A DNA stretch of 50,952 nucleotides, taken from positions 1 to 50,952 of the forward strand of contig JAFQYM010000018.1 in NCBI GenBank assembly GCA_017406465.1, given 5' to 3'. Positions within the stretch are counted from its first letter, which is position 1. Every line of letters begins with the position of its first letter. Origin of the DNA: Kiritimatiellia bacterium (GTDB lineage Bacteria; Verrucomicrobiota; Kiritimatiellia; RFP12; UBA1067). The position numbers were made by a program, and so were the translations under genes. The notes below the pieces were generated by a model. It had not been told where the DNA came from. It did no database searches and saw only the letters and a program-made list of their open reading frames with translations. Positions 1 through 7,516 of this stretch are shown here, piece by piece.

Positions 1-316
1 CTGTCATGTCTTCTAACCCTGCCGAAGGCAGCTCAAGAAGACAATTCGACGCACTGAATTGCCGTTAAGACATCGCGAAGCTGCGGAGCGGTAGCGGGAG
101 CCCTAACGCTCGGAGTTTCTTTTTGTCAGGAGAAAAACGCCTATTTCACTTGTAAAAACACACTTCATCCTTTATTTATCGGGGTGAGATGCACATTGAC
201 AGTCAAAAAATGGGTAAACTCCAGGGATTTTAGACCCCCGCCCTTGCACCCGCTTTTGGGGACAGACCCCACGATAGCCAATAAAATCAAGGGTTCAAAA
301 GGGTCTGTCCCCAGAT
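1..316. other. Left-end intergenic stretch
   Basis: I see no convincing gene in these bases. The right part holds a REPIN-like inverted repeat (257-313). Several hairpin-prone GC-rich patches lie at 60-125. Short open frames here are made of repeat sequence only and have no ribosome binding site. The stretch lies downstream of the ABC ATPase gene stop, so a terminator for that operon could lie here, but I cannot point to a clean stem with a T run. Confidence 0.5.
257..313. repeat. REPIN-like inverted repeat, copy 1
   Basis: TGGGGACAGACCC at 257-269 is the exact reverse complement of GGGTCTGTCCCCA at 301-313, giving a 13-bp stem. The 31-base loop contains CGATAGCCAATAAAATCAAG, which recurs in the second full copy at 4519-4575. 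Single half-sites occur at 27590-27604 and 37584-37597. Paired inverted REPs with a conserved loop are the form known for REPINs, which RAYT transposases mobilise. No RAYT gene is in the window. Confidence 0.8.
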
Positions 317-1258
317 TCACTTCCCCAGATACGCCTCTTCGAGCGAGCGGCCGGGGGTGACGGCAATGACGCCAAAGGGAACGAGTCGCGGCAGAAGCGC
401 CGCGTTCACGGCCTCCACCGTCATCCCCTCTCCAAACTCGGCGACAAGCGCTACATATCCTACACGATCTACACGTTCTACACGGCCATATTCCCCATCG
501 CCCACCACCAACCTCACTCCTGGGCATTCTTGCTCAATCGCTGCAAGGTCGCTCGGCAATGTCTTCAGCGTGTAGACGATCCGTCCGCTGTCAGACGTGA
601 TCGCGCGCAGCGTCTCCATTCGCTCCACTTTTCCATCTGCGACGAAAGCGACATGCGTGCAAAGCTTCTCGATGTCGTCGAGCTGGTGCGACGAGATGAC
701 GAGCGTCGTCTTGCCGCGCAGCGAAAGGAGGAACGAGCGAAGCCGCTCCGCTTCAACAGGGTCGAGCCCGCTCAACGGCTCGTCGAGCATCACGACTTCG
801 GGATGGCCGAGAAACGCCTGCGCTACCATGACGCGCTTTCGCATTCCGTGCGAGAGCGAGCGAATGGACGCGTTCGCCTTGTCCGCCAGGTTCATGACTT
901 CGATGAGTTCGTCGGCCGACTTCGCGGCATCCTTCCTTGTCATCCCCTGAAGACGCGCGTAGCCGACGAGCAGCGACCTGACGCGCCCTTCGTTCGGGAG
1001 ATCGGAGTCCTGCGGAAGAATCGTGAACCGCCCGCCGTGGCGCCCTGCATCGAACGGACCGCTGCCGAGGATGCTCACTTCGCCGGCGTTTGGAATCACG
1101 AAGCCGGCGACAGTCATCATCCATGTCGTCTTGCCTGCGCCGTTTCGCCCGACGAGTCCCGTGATGGACCCCGAGGGAACGGCGAGCGTAAAGCCGTTGA
1201 GCGCCGCGTGGCGGCCATACTTCTTTACGAGCCCGCGGGTGATTATCGCCTCGTTCAT
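317..1258 (-). CDS. ABC transporter ATP-binding protein
   Basis: This is the cytoplasmic ATPase of an ABC exporter, 313 residues. Visible motifs are Walker A GRNGAGKT (about 37-44), signature LSHGM (135-139), Walker B VMLDEP (156-161) and the switch histidine (191). The start was chosen at the ATG overlapping the permease stop (ATGA), because longer frames add a low-complexity leader. The family is the CcmA/GldA type that pairs with ABC-2 permeases, and the cargo is unknown. Oddity: residues about 257-270 (GRVERVDRVGYVA) are encoded by an intergenic-type 9-base word repeat, so the C-terminal accessory region carries an inserted repeat. Confidence 0.93.
   Translation of the reverse strand: MNEAIITRGLVKKYGRHAALNGFTLAVPSGSITGLVGRNGAGKTTWMMTVAGFVIPNAGEVSILGSGPFDAGRHGGRFTILPQDSDLPNEGRVRSLLVGYARLQGMTRKDAAKSADELIEVMNLADKANASIRSLSHGMRKRVMVAQAFLGHPEVVMLDEPLSGLDPVEAERLRSFLLSLRGKTTLVISSHQLDDIEKLCTHVAFVADGKVERMETLRAITSDSGRIVYTLKTLPSDLAAIEQECPGVRLVVGDGEYGRVERVDRVGYVALVAEFGEGMTVEAVNAALLPRLVPFGVIAVTPGRSLEEAYLGK
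451..487. repeat. 9-base word repeat inside ABC ATPase gene
   Basis: Four consecutive 9-base words of the type CTACACGAT / CTACACGTT end in ACGGCC. They match the arms of the intergenic elements at 4641, 9012, 23345, 30741 and 33422. On the gene strand they read GTA GAA CGT GTA GAT CGT and keep the frame open. Confidence 0.75.
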
Positions 1259-2151
1259 CGGACATCCCTCCTCGCAAAGACGGCGTGGCCGATTGAAAGA
1301 TAGAGAAGCCCGAGCATCAAGAGCCACATTGCGCTCGCCGCAACAGCCGGGAACGACGAACGCCAAAGCGCATCATCCACCGACGACGGGAAGAGGCGAA
1401 CAAGCACGAGCAGCTTCCCGCCGAGCCAGGCGGAACCAAAGCCCTTCAAGATCGCTGGCACAACTGAGAAGGCAATCATGAGAAGTATCGCCACGGCGTC
1501 GGCCTTCGCGCCCGACTTGAAGAGATGCGAAACTCCAAGCGCAAGGCCAAGCCACGCGAGCGAGAGGAACCACGCCTTGAACGACCAGACGATCATCGCG
1601 GGAAGGAGCGCCGGAATGTCAGCGCCCGAGAGACGAAACGCCGCGACTATCCACGCTGCTACCGCTCCTATGAGAAGTCCGACGAGCATCAGCAGCGCAA
1701 TTCCAAGATACTTGCCGAGCGTCCATTCTAGCCGCGTCACGCGAAGCAGCATGTACTTCGCCGCACCCGACTTCACTTCCTCCGCGACGCGCCTCGTCGC
1801 GACAAGCACCGTCAAGAGCGGCACCGCGAGAAATACTATCCACGCGTAGATGAGTTCGGCGGGATGCTTGCCCACGATGTCGTCGTAGATGAGAGAGTCG
1901 CCAACTGCGCTTCGGACGAGATGTTGGAACGGCTTGGACTTCCAGAGCGCCGCGGAGACGACGCCGCTCTTGCCCTCGACCTTCTCGATCTGGAGGATCT
2001 CGGCGAGCCGGTCTTCCATCTTGCCGAGCGCCGTTATCGCTCCGCTCATCCCGAGCAGGGACCAGGCGAGATATAGCGCGACCAGCACGATGGCGCGGCG
2101 CGTACGCACCGCGGCGACAAGTTCGAACAGCGCAACACGGATGGTTCTCAT
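1255..2151 (-). CDS. ABC-2 type transporter permease
   Basis: Integral membrane subunit of the same exporter, 298 residues with about six hydrophobic helices: one after the N-terminal RTRRAIVL segment, then a large extracytoplasmic part, then several in the C-terminal half. The start at 2151 overlaps the upstream gene's stop (ATGA), and its own stop overlaps the ATPase start, so all three genes are translationally coupled. ABC-2 permeases of this type export proteins, polysaccharides or small molecules. Nothing in the sequence fixes the substrate. Confidence 0.85.
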   Translation of the reverse strand: MRTIRVALFELVAAVRTRRAIVLVALYLAWSLLGMSGAITALGKMEDRLAEILQIEKVEGKSGVVSAALWKSKPFQHLVRSAVGDSLIYDDIVGKHPAELIYAWIVFLAVPLLTVLVATRRVAEEVKSGAAKYMLLRVTRLEWTLGKYLGIALLMLVGLLIGAVAAWIVAAFRLSGADIPALLPAMIVWSFKAWFLSLAWLGLALGVSHLFKSGAKADAVAILLMIAFSVVPAILKGFGSAWLGGKLLVLVRLFPSSVDDALWRSSFPAVAASAMWLLMLGLLYLSIGHAVFARRDVR

Positions 2152-2891
2152 TTCCCCGGCCTTTCCCCGAAGTCCTCGAGCTTGTCCTGGACGGCGATAA
2201 GCGGTTCGCCGACAGACGGGTCGATGAAGTTGGTGAGTTCGAGACGCGAGACTTCGCCGCGATGGTCTTCGTCGACGCAAGTGGCGAGCGAGTCATACGT
2301 CTCGGCGAGAGTCGTCGCGATGTCTCCCATAAGACGGACACCAAGCTCTTGCGTCATCGCCTCGGAGGACGCAACCCTGTCGGCAACGATCTGTATCGAT
2401 TCGCGCAGCTTCGCGTTCATGTCCTCGATTGCGTCGTTAAACGACTCGGCGCCCTTGTCGTCGAGTCCAAGCTTCTCGATCGCCGAAGCGCGCGCGATCT
2501 CGATGCGCGTGCGCCAAAGCTCGGCCGCTTCGTCGATGCGCGCGCGGAGATCTTCCGGCGCGACACGCTTGCGCTTTTCTGGTAGGGGCGCCTCTCCGAC
2601 GCGTCCGTCGGCTGATTCGCCTGGTAGGGGCGCCTCTCCGACGCGTCCGGCGATGTCGGTCGTGTTCGTCGCAGGCTCCGTGTCCTTCACGCGGCGCGGA
2701 CGCTTGGCGACTTCGGGAATGTTGACGAGTTCGGTAAAGGAGCCGAAGGCGTTCTTGGGCTTCGGCCTCGCCTTTTCCTCCTGTTCGCGCACGTCGCGCG
2801 AGCGCAGTTCCTCGGCAGGGCCGTAGTAACCAACAAGCCCGCCTGCGATAAACACAAGCGGCAGCCAAACTATCACAGGAATCTTTTTCAT
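2148..2891 (-). CDS. Membrane-anchored protein of unknown function, ABC operon
   Basis: 247 residues with one N-terminal membrane helix (about 5-22, KIPVIVWLPLVFIAGGLVGYY). A charged Pro-rich linker follows, then an Ala/Glu-rich helical domain (about 105-245). I do not recognise the family. Being first in a coupled three-gene unit with an ABC exporter, it may act as a periplasm-facing or cytoplasmic accessory of that exporter (inference). Oddity: the linker carries GRVGEAPLP twice, from a 42-base in-frame duplication (2581-2648). The start is supported by the hydrophobic N-terminus beginning at once and by A/G-rich sequence upstream. Confidence 0.75.
   Translation of the reverse strand: MKKIPVIVWLPLVFIAGGLVGYYGPAEELRSRDVREQEEKARPKPKNAFGSFTELVNIPEVAKRPRRVKDTEPATNTTDIAGRVGEAPLPGESADGRVGEAPLPEKRKRVAPEDLRARIDEAAELWRTRIEIARASAIEKLGLDDKGAESFNDAIEDMNAKLRESIQIVADRVASSEAMTQELGVRLMGDIATTLAETYDSLATCVDEDHRGEVSRLELTNFIDPSVGEPLIAVQDKLEDFGERPGK
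2581..2648. repeat. Two 26-bp direct copies, 42-base period
   Basis: GGTAGGGGCGCCTCTCCGAC plus GCGTCC occurs at 2581-2606 and again, identically, at 2623-2648. The spacing is a multiple of three, so the reading frame of the host gene is kept and the peptide GRVGEAPLP is encoded twice. Confidence 0.9.
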
Positions 2892-2925
2892 GTTTTGTCT
2901 TTCCCTCTTTCTTTTTGTCTCTATC

Positions 2926-3051
2926 TTAAAATTTCATTTTCGTTTTAGCCGTGAATTTTTTGGACCCCACGATAGCCCATATGCGCTGGCGACGAGTGCG
3001 CTGACGCGCGACCTCGAATTTTGGCCAGGCGTAAGCGCCATACGCACCCAT
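2926..3051 (-). CDS. Small ORF directly behind the DUF234 ATPase stop (doubtful)
   Basis: A 41-codon open frame begins at the ATG immediately after the ATPase stop (ATG TAG ATG GGT) and ends in an AT-rich tail. It starts MGAYGAYAWPKFEVARQ, a basic and aromatic peptide with no domain I know. The 3' half carries CCCCACGATAGCC, a piece of the REPIN loop region, and TTTTAGCCGTG, the end motif of the word repeats. The frame may therefore be repeat sequence rather than a gene. Confidence 0.25.
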   Translation of the reverse strand: MGAYGAYAWPKFEVARQRTRRQRIWAIVGSKKFTAKTKMKF

Positions 3052-4377
3052 CTACATGTCCGCAATAGACAAAAGCCCAGACTTCTGCCTGAGATTGCGC
3101 TTCTCCGGATTCTTCTCAAAAAACTTCTCGATCTTCTCCCTAAGTCTCGCATCGCTATACCGCTCTGGATCGCGCTTGACCTCGAAAAATGCAATTTCGC
3201 CGCCAAGCTCGTCTTCACACACCAGATCAATCTCTTCGGAACCCTTACGATCCCACCATGCACCCATCTTGGCATACGATGTCGTCTCGGTGAACTTCCA
3301 GTGAAAATAACGCTCCAGGGCGTAGCCACTGAACACGTCGAAATCCCGCAATGTAATTTCTCGTAGTTGTTCGTACCGCTCAAGTTCGATATAGCCCCTG
3401 TACTTGAAGACAAATCGAAACCAAAACCGGAAAAAGCAGTCGTCGATCTGGTAATGGCAGTTCTTTCCCGTCGGCTTGTCGAAAATCGGCTGCTTCTTCG
3501 ATACCAACTGATATTGCTCCTCAAGTTTGGTGAGATAGCCGTTGACGTCTACGCCGATAAGGTTCTTCAATTCCGCAGTGGTCGTAGCACCAGAAGCTAT
3601 GGCCGAAAGAATTGTGAAGTATATGCCATAATCCGGGCCGAACTCCTCGGCGAGTATTGCGCGACCTTCGGACAGATATGACGATCCCGGCGAAAAGATA
3701 GTGTTGACCATCTGCCTGCGAGTGAGCGCCCTTGCCCCCGTCATCATGTTCACATAGCGTGCGACGCCTCCAGTCACTGTCCAGAGGGCAAGGAGGTCTT
3801 CTGACGTGTAATCTGGCTTAAACTCTGACAGTATCTGCTTCAATAGTGAGACCTTGAACGCCTTAAGTGTAAAACTCGCCGTGTTGCGCCCGTACAAGGG
3901 TTCCCCGTCATTAAAGAATATCTTATTCATCAATCTGTTTATGCTTCCGCACACCACCAGATTGATTTTTGAAGACGAATGGTATTCGTCCCATATTGCG
4001 GCAACCTGGCTGAATACCGCATCGTTAATTCTATCAAATTCCTGGAACTCGTCGAAAACAACGGTGAATCGCCTTGTCTGCGATGCTTTCATGATGATTT
4101 TAAACAAATCCGAGAAAGTTTCGCATGTACCAAGGATTCCAAGATTGAGAATCTGCTCCACTTCCGCCTGAAGTTCTCGGCAAAGCATTCGTTCGCTTTG
4201 ACGGGTAATCGGCAGATGCACATAGGGTATCACTCCATCATCAAGCGCATTGCGCAAAAGCGCCGTCTTACCTACGCGTCGACGACCAGTAATGACGACA
4301 AACTGCGCTTCTTCGGCAGAGACATCCCTCCATCTGCGGAGCATTTCGACCTCTTCCTGACGCCCAAAGAACTTCAT
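3052..4377 (-). CDS. AAA ATPase with C-terminal DUF234 nuclease-like domain
   Basis: 441 residues. The N-terminal P-loop ATPase has Walker A GRRRVGKT (31-38) and Walker B FTVVFDEFQEF (about 100-110). The C-terminal DUF234-type region has a PD-(D/E)XK-like pattern (EIDLVCED then AFFEVKR, about 375-400). The start has a good ribosome site, AGGAG eight bases upstream. Proteins of this archaeal-type ATPase family (COG1672) are common and multicopy in gut bacteria, and their physiological role is unsettled. The gene stands alone, with three palindromic GTTTTnAAAAC-like elements upstream (4389-4428) that look like a regulatory array. Confidence 0.88.
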   Translation of the reverse strand: MKFFGRQEEVEMLRRWRDVSAEEAQFVVITGRRRVGKTALLRNALDDGVIPYVHLPITRQSERMLCRELQAEVEQILNLGILGTCETFSDLFKIIMKASQTRRFTVVFDEFQEFDRINDAVFSQVAAIWDEYHSSSKINLVVCGSINRLMNKIFFNDGEPLYGRNTASFTLKAFKVSLLKQILSEFKPDYTSEDLLALWTVTGGVARYVNMMTGARALTRRQMVNTIFSPGSSYLSEGRAILAEEFGPDYGIYFTILSAIASGATTTAELKNLIGVDVNGYLTKLEEQYQLVSKKQPIFDKPTGKNCHYQIDDCFFRFWFRFVFKYRGYIELERYEQLREITLRDFDVFSGYALERYFHWKFTETTSYAKMGAWWDRKGSEEIDLVCEDELGGEIAFFEVKRDPERYSDARLREKIEKFFEKNPEKRNLRQKSGLLSIADM

Positions 4378-4388
4378 TTTTCGTCTCC

Positions 4389-4428
4389 TTTTGAAAACGA
4401 CAGTTTTGAAAACCGCCGTTTTTAAAAC
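4389..4428. promoter_or_regulatory. Three palindromic GTTTT-AAAAC elements
   Basis: TTTTGAAAAC (4389-4398), GTTTTGAAAAC (4403-4413) and GTTTTTAAAAC (4418-4428) are spaced 14-15 bases apart, just upstream of the ATPase ribosome site. Each is close to self-complementary, as expected of an operator array, possibly autoregulatory. Confidence 0.5.
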
Positions 4429-4518
4429 GCGCGTATTATGGCATTATTTTGCATCATTGTCAATCCCCCTCAGTTCTTTCGGGTGCACTAGGATTTTATG
4501 TACGAGAGCGAGGCCTTT

Positions 4519-4575
4519 TGGGGACAGACCCTCCGATAGCCAATAAAATCAAGGGTTTGACGGGGTCTGTCCCCA
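4519..4575. repeat. REPIN-like inverted repeat, copy 2
   Basis: TGGGGACAGACCC (4519-4531) is inverted against GGGTCTGTCCCCA (4563-4575). The loop shares CGATAGCCAATAAAATCAAG with copy 1. The flanks are unrelated to those of copy 1. The following 4576-4630 contains CTCTGCG-type 8-base words. Confidence 0.8.
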
Positions 4576-4640
4576 GATTTTTATTCCTCTCTGCGTACTT
4601 TGCGCCTCCGCGCCTCTGCGTTAAAAACTTCCGTTTCACT

Positions 4641-4704
4641 TTAGCCGTGTAGAACATGTAGATCGTGTAGATGTTTCTACATGTTCTGCATGTTCTACAT
4701 GGTT
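4641..4704. repeat. Word-repeat palindrome (TGTAGA family)
   Basis: TTAGCCGTGTAGAACATG followed by TAGATCG words forms the left arm. TTCTACATGTTCTGCATG and TTCTACATGG form the right arm. The element ends directly at the stop codon of the D-aminoacylase gene, where it could act as a transcription terminator. Confidence 0.8.
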
Positions 4705-6305
4705 CATTGTTTCCTCTCCAAGAATCTTCCAGCGCGGTCGCCAGTGAACTTTCCTTCTGTATACGACACCGCGCCGTTCACCACGACTGCCTTCACTCCG
4801 CTCGAGAACTGATGCGGCTCGACGTACGTCGCCTTCGACGCGAACTCGTCTTCCTTCCAGATCGCGAGATCGGCGAACGCCCCCTTCTCGATCACGCCGC
4901 GATGCGCGATGCCGAATCGCCGCGCGGGAACGGAAGTCATGCGCGCAATCGCCTCTTCGCGCGAAACGCCGAGCGCACGTACGCGACGGTAGAACTCCGG
5001 CATCGTTCCGTATGCGCGGGGGTGCGGGTGATCCGCGCCGAGCGGCCCCCACGGTGCGCGAAGGGAAGCGTCGCTTCCGGGGACGATCCACGGACGCGAG
5101 AGAATTTTGTCTAAGTTCTCTTCGCTCATCCCGAAGAAGAACGCGCCAGTCTTGCAGCCGTCAAGTTCGAGGATGCGGCAGATTAGTTCGCCTGGTGACG
5201 AAAGGTTCCGGGACGACTGGGACAACCGGGACGTCCGGGACAGGATTTCGGAGACAGATTGGCCGCTAAAGGGTTTGGTAGATTCGCTCCACGTGCCGCC
5301 GATCATCACTGTCGACCAATCGCGGTCTGACGCGTTGATTTCTGCTACGATCATCGCCCTCGTCGCGGGATCGGCAAATCGCGCCATCTCCGCTGGCGCG
5401 GCGCCCTCTTGTGCCCAGTCGGGAAGAACAATGTCGAGATCTGTTCCCGCCGCGCAAAACGGATAGCGGTCGCTCCCGAGAAGAAGCCCGTCGTCAATCG
5501 CGTTCTCGATTTTTTCAAGCACTGCGTCGATCTTGTGCCAGTTGCGCTTACCGCTCGTCTTAAGATGCGAGATCTCGGCGCGGATTCCAGTCGCCTTCAC
5601 GAGGTCGATTACTTCGTCAATCGCCTCGAGAATCCTGTCGCCCTCTGAGCGCATGTGCGTCGCGTAGAATGCGCCGCGCTCCGCGGCGACTTTTGCAAGA
5701 GCGACGACTTCTTCTGGCGTCGAGTATTTTCCCGGCTGGTAGATGAGCCCAGTCGTGAGTCCCCAGCCGCCGGCGTCAAGCGACTCAGCGAGAAGACGCT
5801 GCATCTCCTTTAGCTCGTCACTCGTTGCTGCGCGTCCGGCATAGCCGACGACGGAAGAGCGGAGAGTGTTGTGACCGACAAACTGAATTGTGTTTATCGC
5901 CGGCTTCGCCGCTTCGAGGACTGTGCGGTATTCTGCGAGCGAACGCCAGGTGAGGCGAGTGCCGAGCAGCGTCGCCCAGTCGCTGGAGAGACGCGCCTCG
6001 CCGTAGCGCGGCGCGACGGAGCCGCCGCACTGCCCGTTGATTTCAGTGGTGATGCCCTGTGAGATTTTCGACGGCGCGTCTGGCTCGAGGACGAGGTAGG
6101 CGTCGGAATGCGCGTGAGCGTCGATGAAGCCCGGGCTGACGATGCAACCTGTGGCATCGATGGTCGTTTGCTGCGTGTCACGCGTCGCGCGACTTTCAGC
6201 GGGAATAATTTCGACAATCTTGTCGCCGTCAATGACGACATCGCCATAGAACCCGGGCTTCCCCGAGCCATCGACGACAAATCCGTTCTGTATAATTAAA
6301 GCCAT
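4704..6305 (-). CDS. N-acyl-D-amino-acid deacylase (D-aminoacylase family)
   Basis: Amidohydrolase-fold metalloenzyme, 533 residues, predicted to hydrolyse N-acyl-D-amino acids. Metal-binding HAHSD lies at 64-68 after PGFID, and the family's conserved cysteine is in INGQCGGS (about 90-97). Further motifs are THMRSEGD, ISHLKTSG and GSDASL near the C-terminus. The length is normal for the family (about 480-530). Oddity: residues about 354-366 (LSRTSRLSQSSR) come from four 9-base GGGAC words (5210-5245) inserted in frame in a surface region. The stop abuts a word-repeat palindrome. Confidence 0.9.
   Translation of the reverse strand: MALIIQNGFVVDGSGKPGFYGDVVIDGDKIVEIIPAESRATRDTQQTTIDATGCIVSPGFIDAHAHSDAYLVLEPDAPSKISQGITTEINGQCGGSVAPRYGEARLSSDWATLLGTRLTWRSLAEYRTVLEAAKPAINTIQFVGHNTLRSSVVGYAGRAATSDELKEMQRLLAESLDAGGWGLTTGLIYQPGKYSTPEEVVALAKVAAERGAFYATHMRSEGDRILEAIDEVIDLVKATGIRAEISHLKTSGKRNWHKIDAVLEKIENAIDDGLLLGSDRYPFCAAGTDLDIVLPDWAQEGAAPAEMARFADPATRAMIVAEINASDRDWSTVMIGGTWSESTKPFSGQSVSEILSRTSRLSQSSRNLSSPGELICRILELDGCKTGAFFFGMSEENLDKILSRPWIVPGSDASLRAPWGPLGADHPHPRAYGTMPEFYRRVRALGVSREEAIARMTSVPARRFGIAHRGVIEKGAFADLAIWKEDEFASKATYVEPHQFSSGVKAVVVNGAVSYTEGKFTGDRAGRFLERKQ
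5210..5245. repeat. GGGACGACT-type 9-base word array in a gene
   Basis: Four consecutive 9-base units GGGACGACT, GGGACAACC, GGGACGTCC, GGGACAGGA run in phase with the D-aminoacylase codons. The sequence has the look of the intergenic word repeats in this window but with a different word. Confidence 0.75.
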
Positions 6306-6334
6306 TGTCAGCGAACTAATTGCTCAGAATTTCT

Positions 6335-6397
6335 AACCACGGAAGACACAGAAAACACGGAACAAGAACTTCCGTGTATTCCGTGTATTCTGTGGTT
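6335..6397. repeat. Word-repeat palindrome (ACACGGAA family)
   Basis: The left arm AACCACGGAAGACACAGAAA, with one further word, is inverted against TTCCGTGTATTCCGTGTA and TTCTGTGGTT. The period is 9 bases on both arms. It fills the gap between the lactonase stop and the D-aminoacylase start and may act as a terminator. Confidence 0.8.
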
Positions 6398-6418
6398 TCT
6401 CTCATTTGAAGCAAATCT

Positions 6419-7516
6419 TTATTTTAGAAACTTGAAGCACAGCGGGCGCCAGCAGGGAATCGGCTCGCCGACTGGCTTAAGTTCGCAATTCTCGCGGTCG
6501 AAGGCGTATACCTGAATCTCGTTCGACATCTTGTGCCCGACGACCATGAACTTCTCGCCCGGCATAAGTTCGAAGTCTCGCGGGAACTTGCCGGTCAGCT
6601 TCGCGATGTTCCTTAGCCTGAGCTTCCCGTGCGTCACGACCTCGTAGAACGCGATAGAGTCGTAGCCGCGGTTCGAGGCCATCACGATCTTTCCGTCCGC
6701 AGTCGTTTTTATCGCCGCGGCCTTCGTGACAAGGTTCTCGCCATCCTCTGCCCAGCGGTTGAAGCCGTCAGGAAGCATCGACGTCTTGTCCATAAGCTCG
6801 AACGTAGCTCCGTCGAACGCGTACTGCGAGACGGAGCTACCCAGCTCGTTGAGGAGGTAGAGAACCTTGTTCAGGCTGCGCGGGAGGAACAGCGCGTGGC
6901 GCGGACCGTCGCCTTTCGCCGTCTTGATGAAAAGGTCCTTCCGTCTTTCCATCGTGTTCGGATCGAAGAACCACACGCGGTCGCATCCAAGATCAACGAC
7001 GCCCATCTCACCGCGCCCCACTCCGTTCGGATCCAGGAAAAACGTCTGATGCGCGAAAGCCTTCTTCTGGCGGACCTTGTTGTTGCCCATATCGTCGTTC
7101 GGGAAGACGAACGTCCTTAAGTCGCGCCCGTCAATTCCGACCGTTCCGCAGGTCGCGGAGCTGTACGCGGCGAATGCGACGCGCTTCTCGTCTGGCGAAA
7201 GCGCGACGTGGCACGGCGTCTCGCACGGAAGTTCGGCGAGCTTCGTCATCTTGCCGATGCGGTGATTCTCGACGTCGAACTTGACGAGCGCGCCGTGCGA
7301 CTTGTTGTCGACCTTCTCCGCGACGACGGAGTAGAGAGTCTTGCCGTCCTTGGAGAGCTGGAAGTACGTCGTTCCCTCGCAGCCGCTCACCGACTGGACG
7401 ATTTTCGCGGCGCCTGTCTCTGTGTCGCACTCGAGAACCTTTAGCGCGTCCTTGTCGGGCGAGCCCGTGTTGCATCCGACGATGCAGTAGACTGTGGCGG
7501 CGATCATTGTGTTCAT
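6419..7516 (-). CDS. Lactonase family, seven-bladed beta-propeller
   Basis: 365 residues of the PF10282 lactonase family (6-phosphogluconolactonase-like propeller). Recognisable pieces are HVALSPDEKRVAFAAY, GDGPRHALF, SNRGYDSIA and the C-terminal GKFPRDFELMPGEKFMVV. There is no clear signal peptide, so a cytoplasmic site is likely. The start at 7516 overlaps the upstream SGNH gene stop by ATGA, so the two are translationally coupled. True 6-phosphogluconolactonase activity cannot be assigned from sequence, and family members act on various sugar lactones. Confidence 0.85.
   Translation of the reverse strand: MNTMIAATVYCIVGCNTGSPDKDALKVLECDTETGAAKIVQSVSGCEGTTYFQLSKDGKTLYSVVAEKVDNKSHGALVKFDVENHRIGKMTKLAELPCETPCHVALSPDEKRVAFAAYSSATCGTVGIDGRDLRTFVFPNDDMGNNKVRQKKAFAHQTFFLDPNGVGRGEMGVVDLGCDRVWFFDPNTMERRKDLFIKTAKGDGPRHALFLPRSLNKVLYLLNELGSSVSQYAFDGATFELMDKTSMLPDGFNRWAEDGENLVTKAAAIKTTADGKIVMASNRGYDSIAFYEVVTHGKLRLRNIAKLTGKFPRDFELMPGEKFMVVGHKMSNEIQVYAFDRENCELKPVGEPIPCWRPLCFKFLK

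Noticed and set aside
4641..4704. CRISPR array
   Set aside because: The repeated words are contiguous 9-base units in inverted arms, without spacers of constant length and without cas genes nearby.
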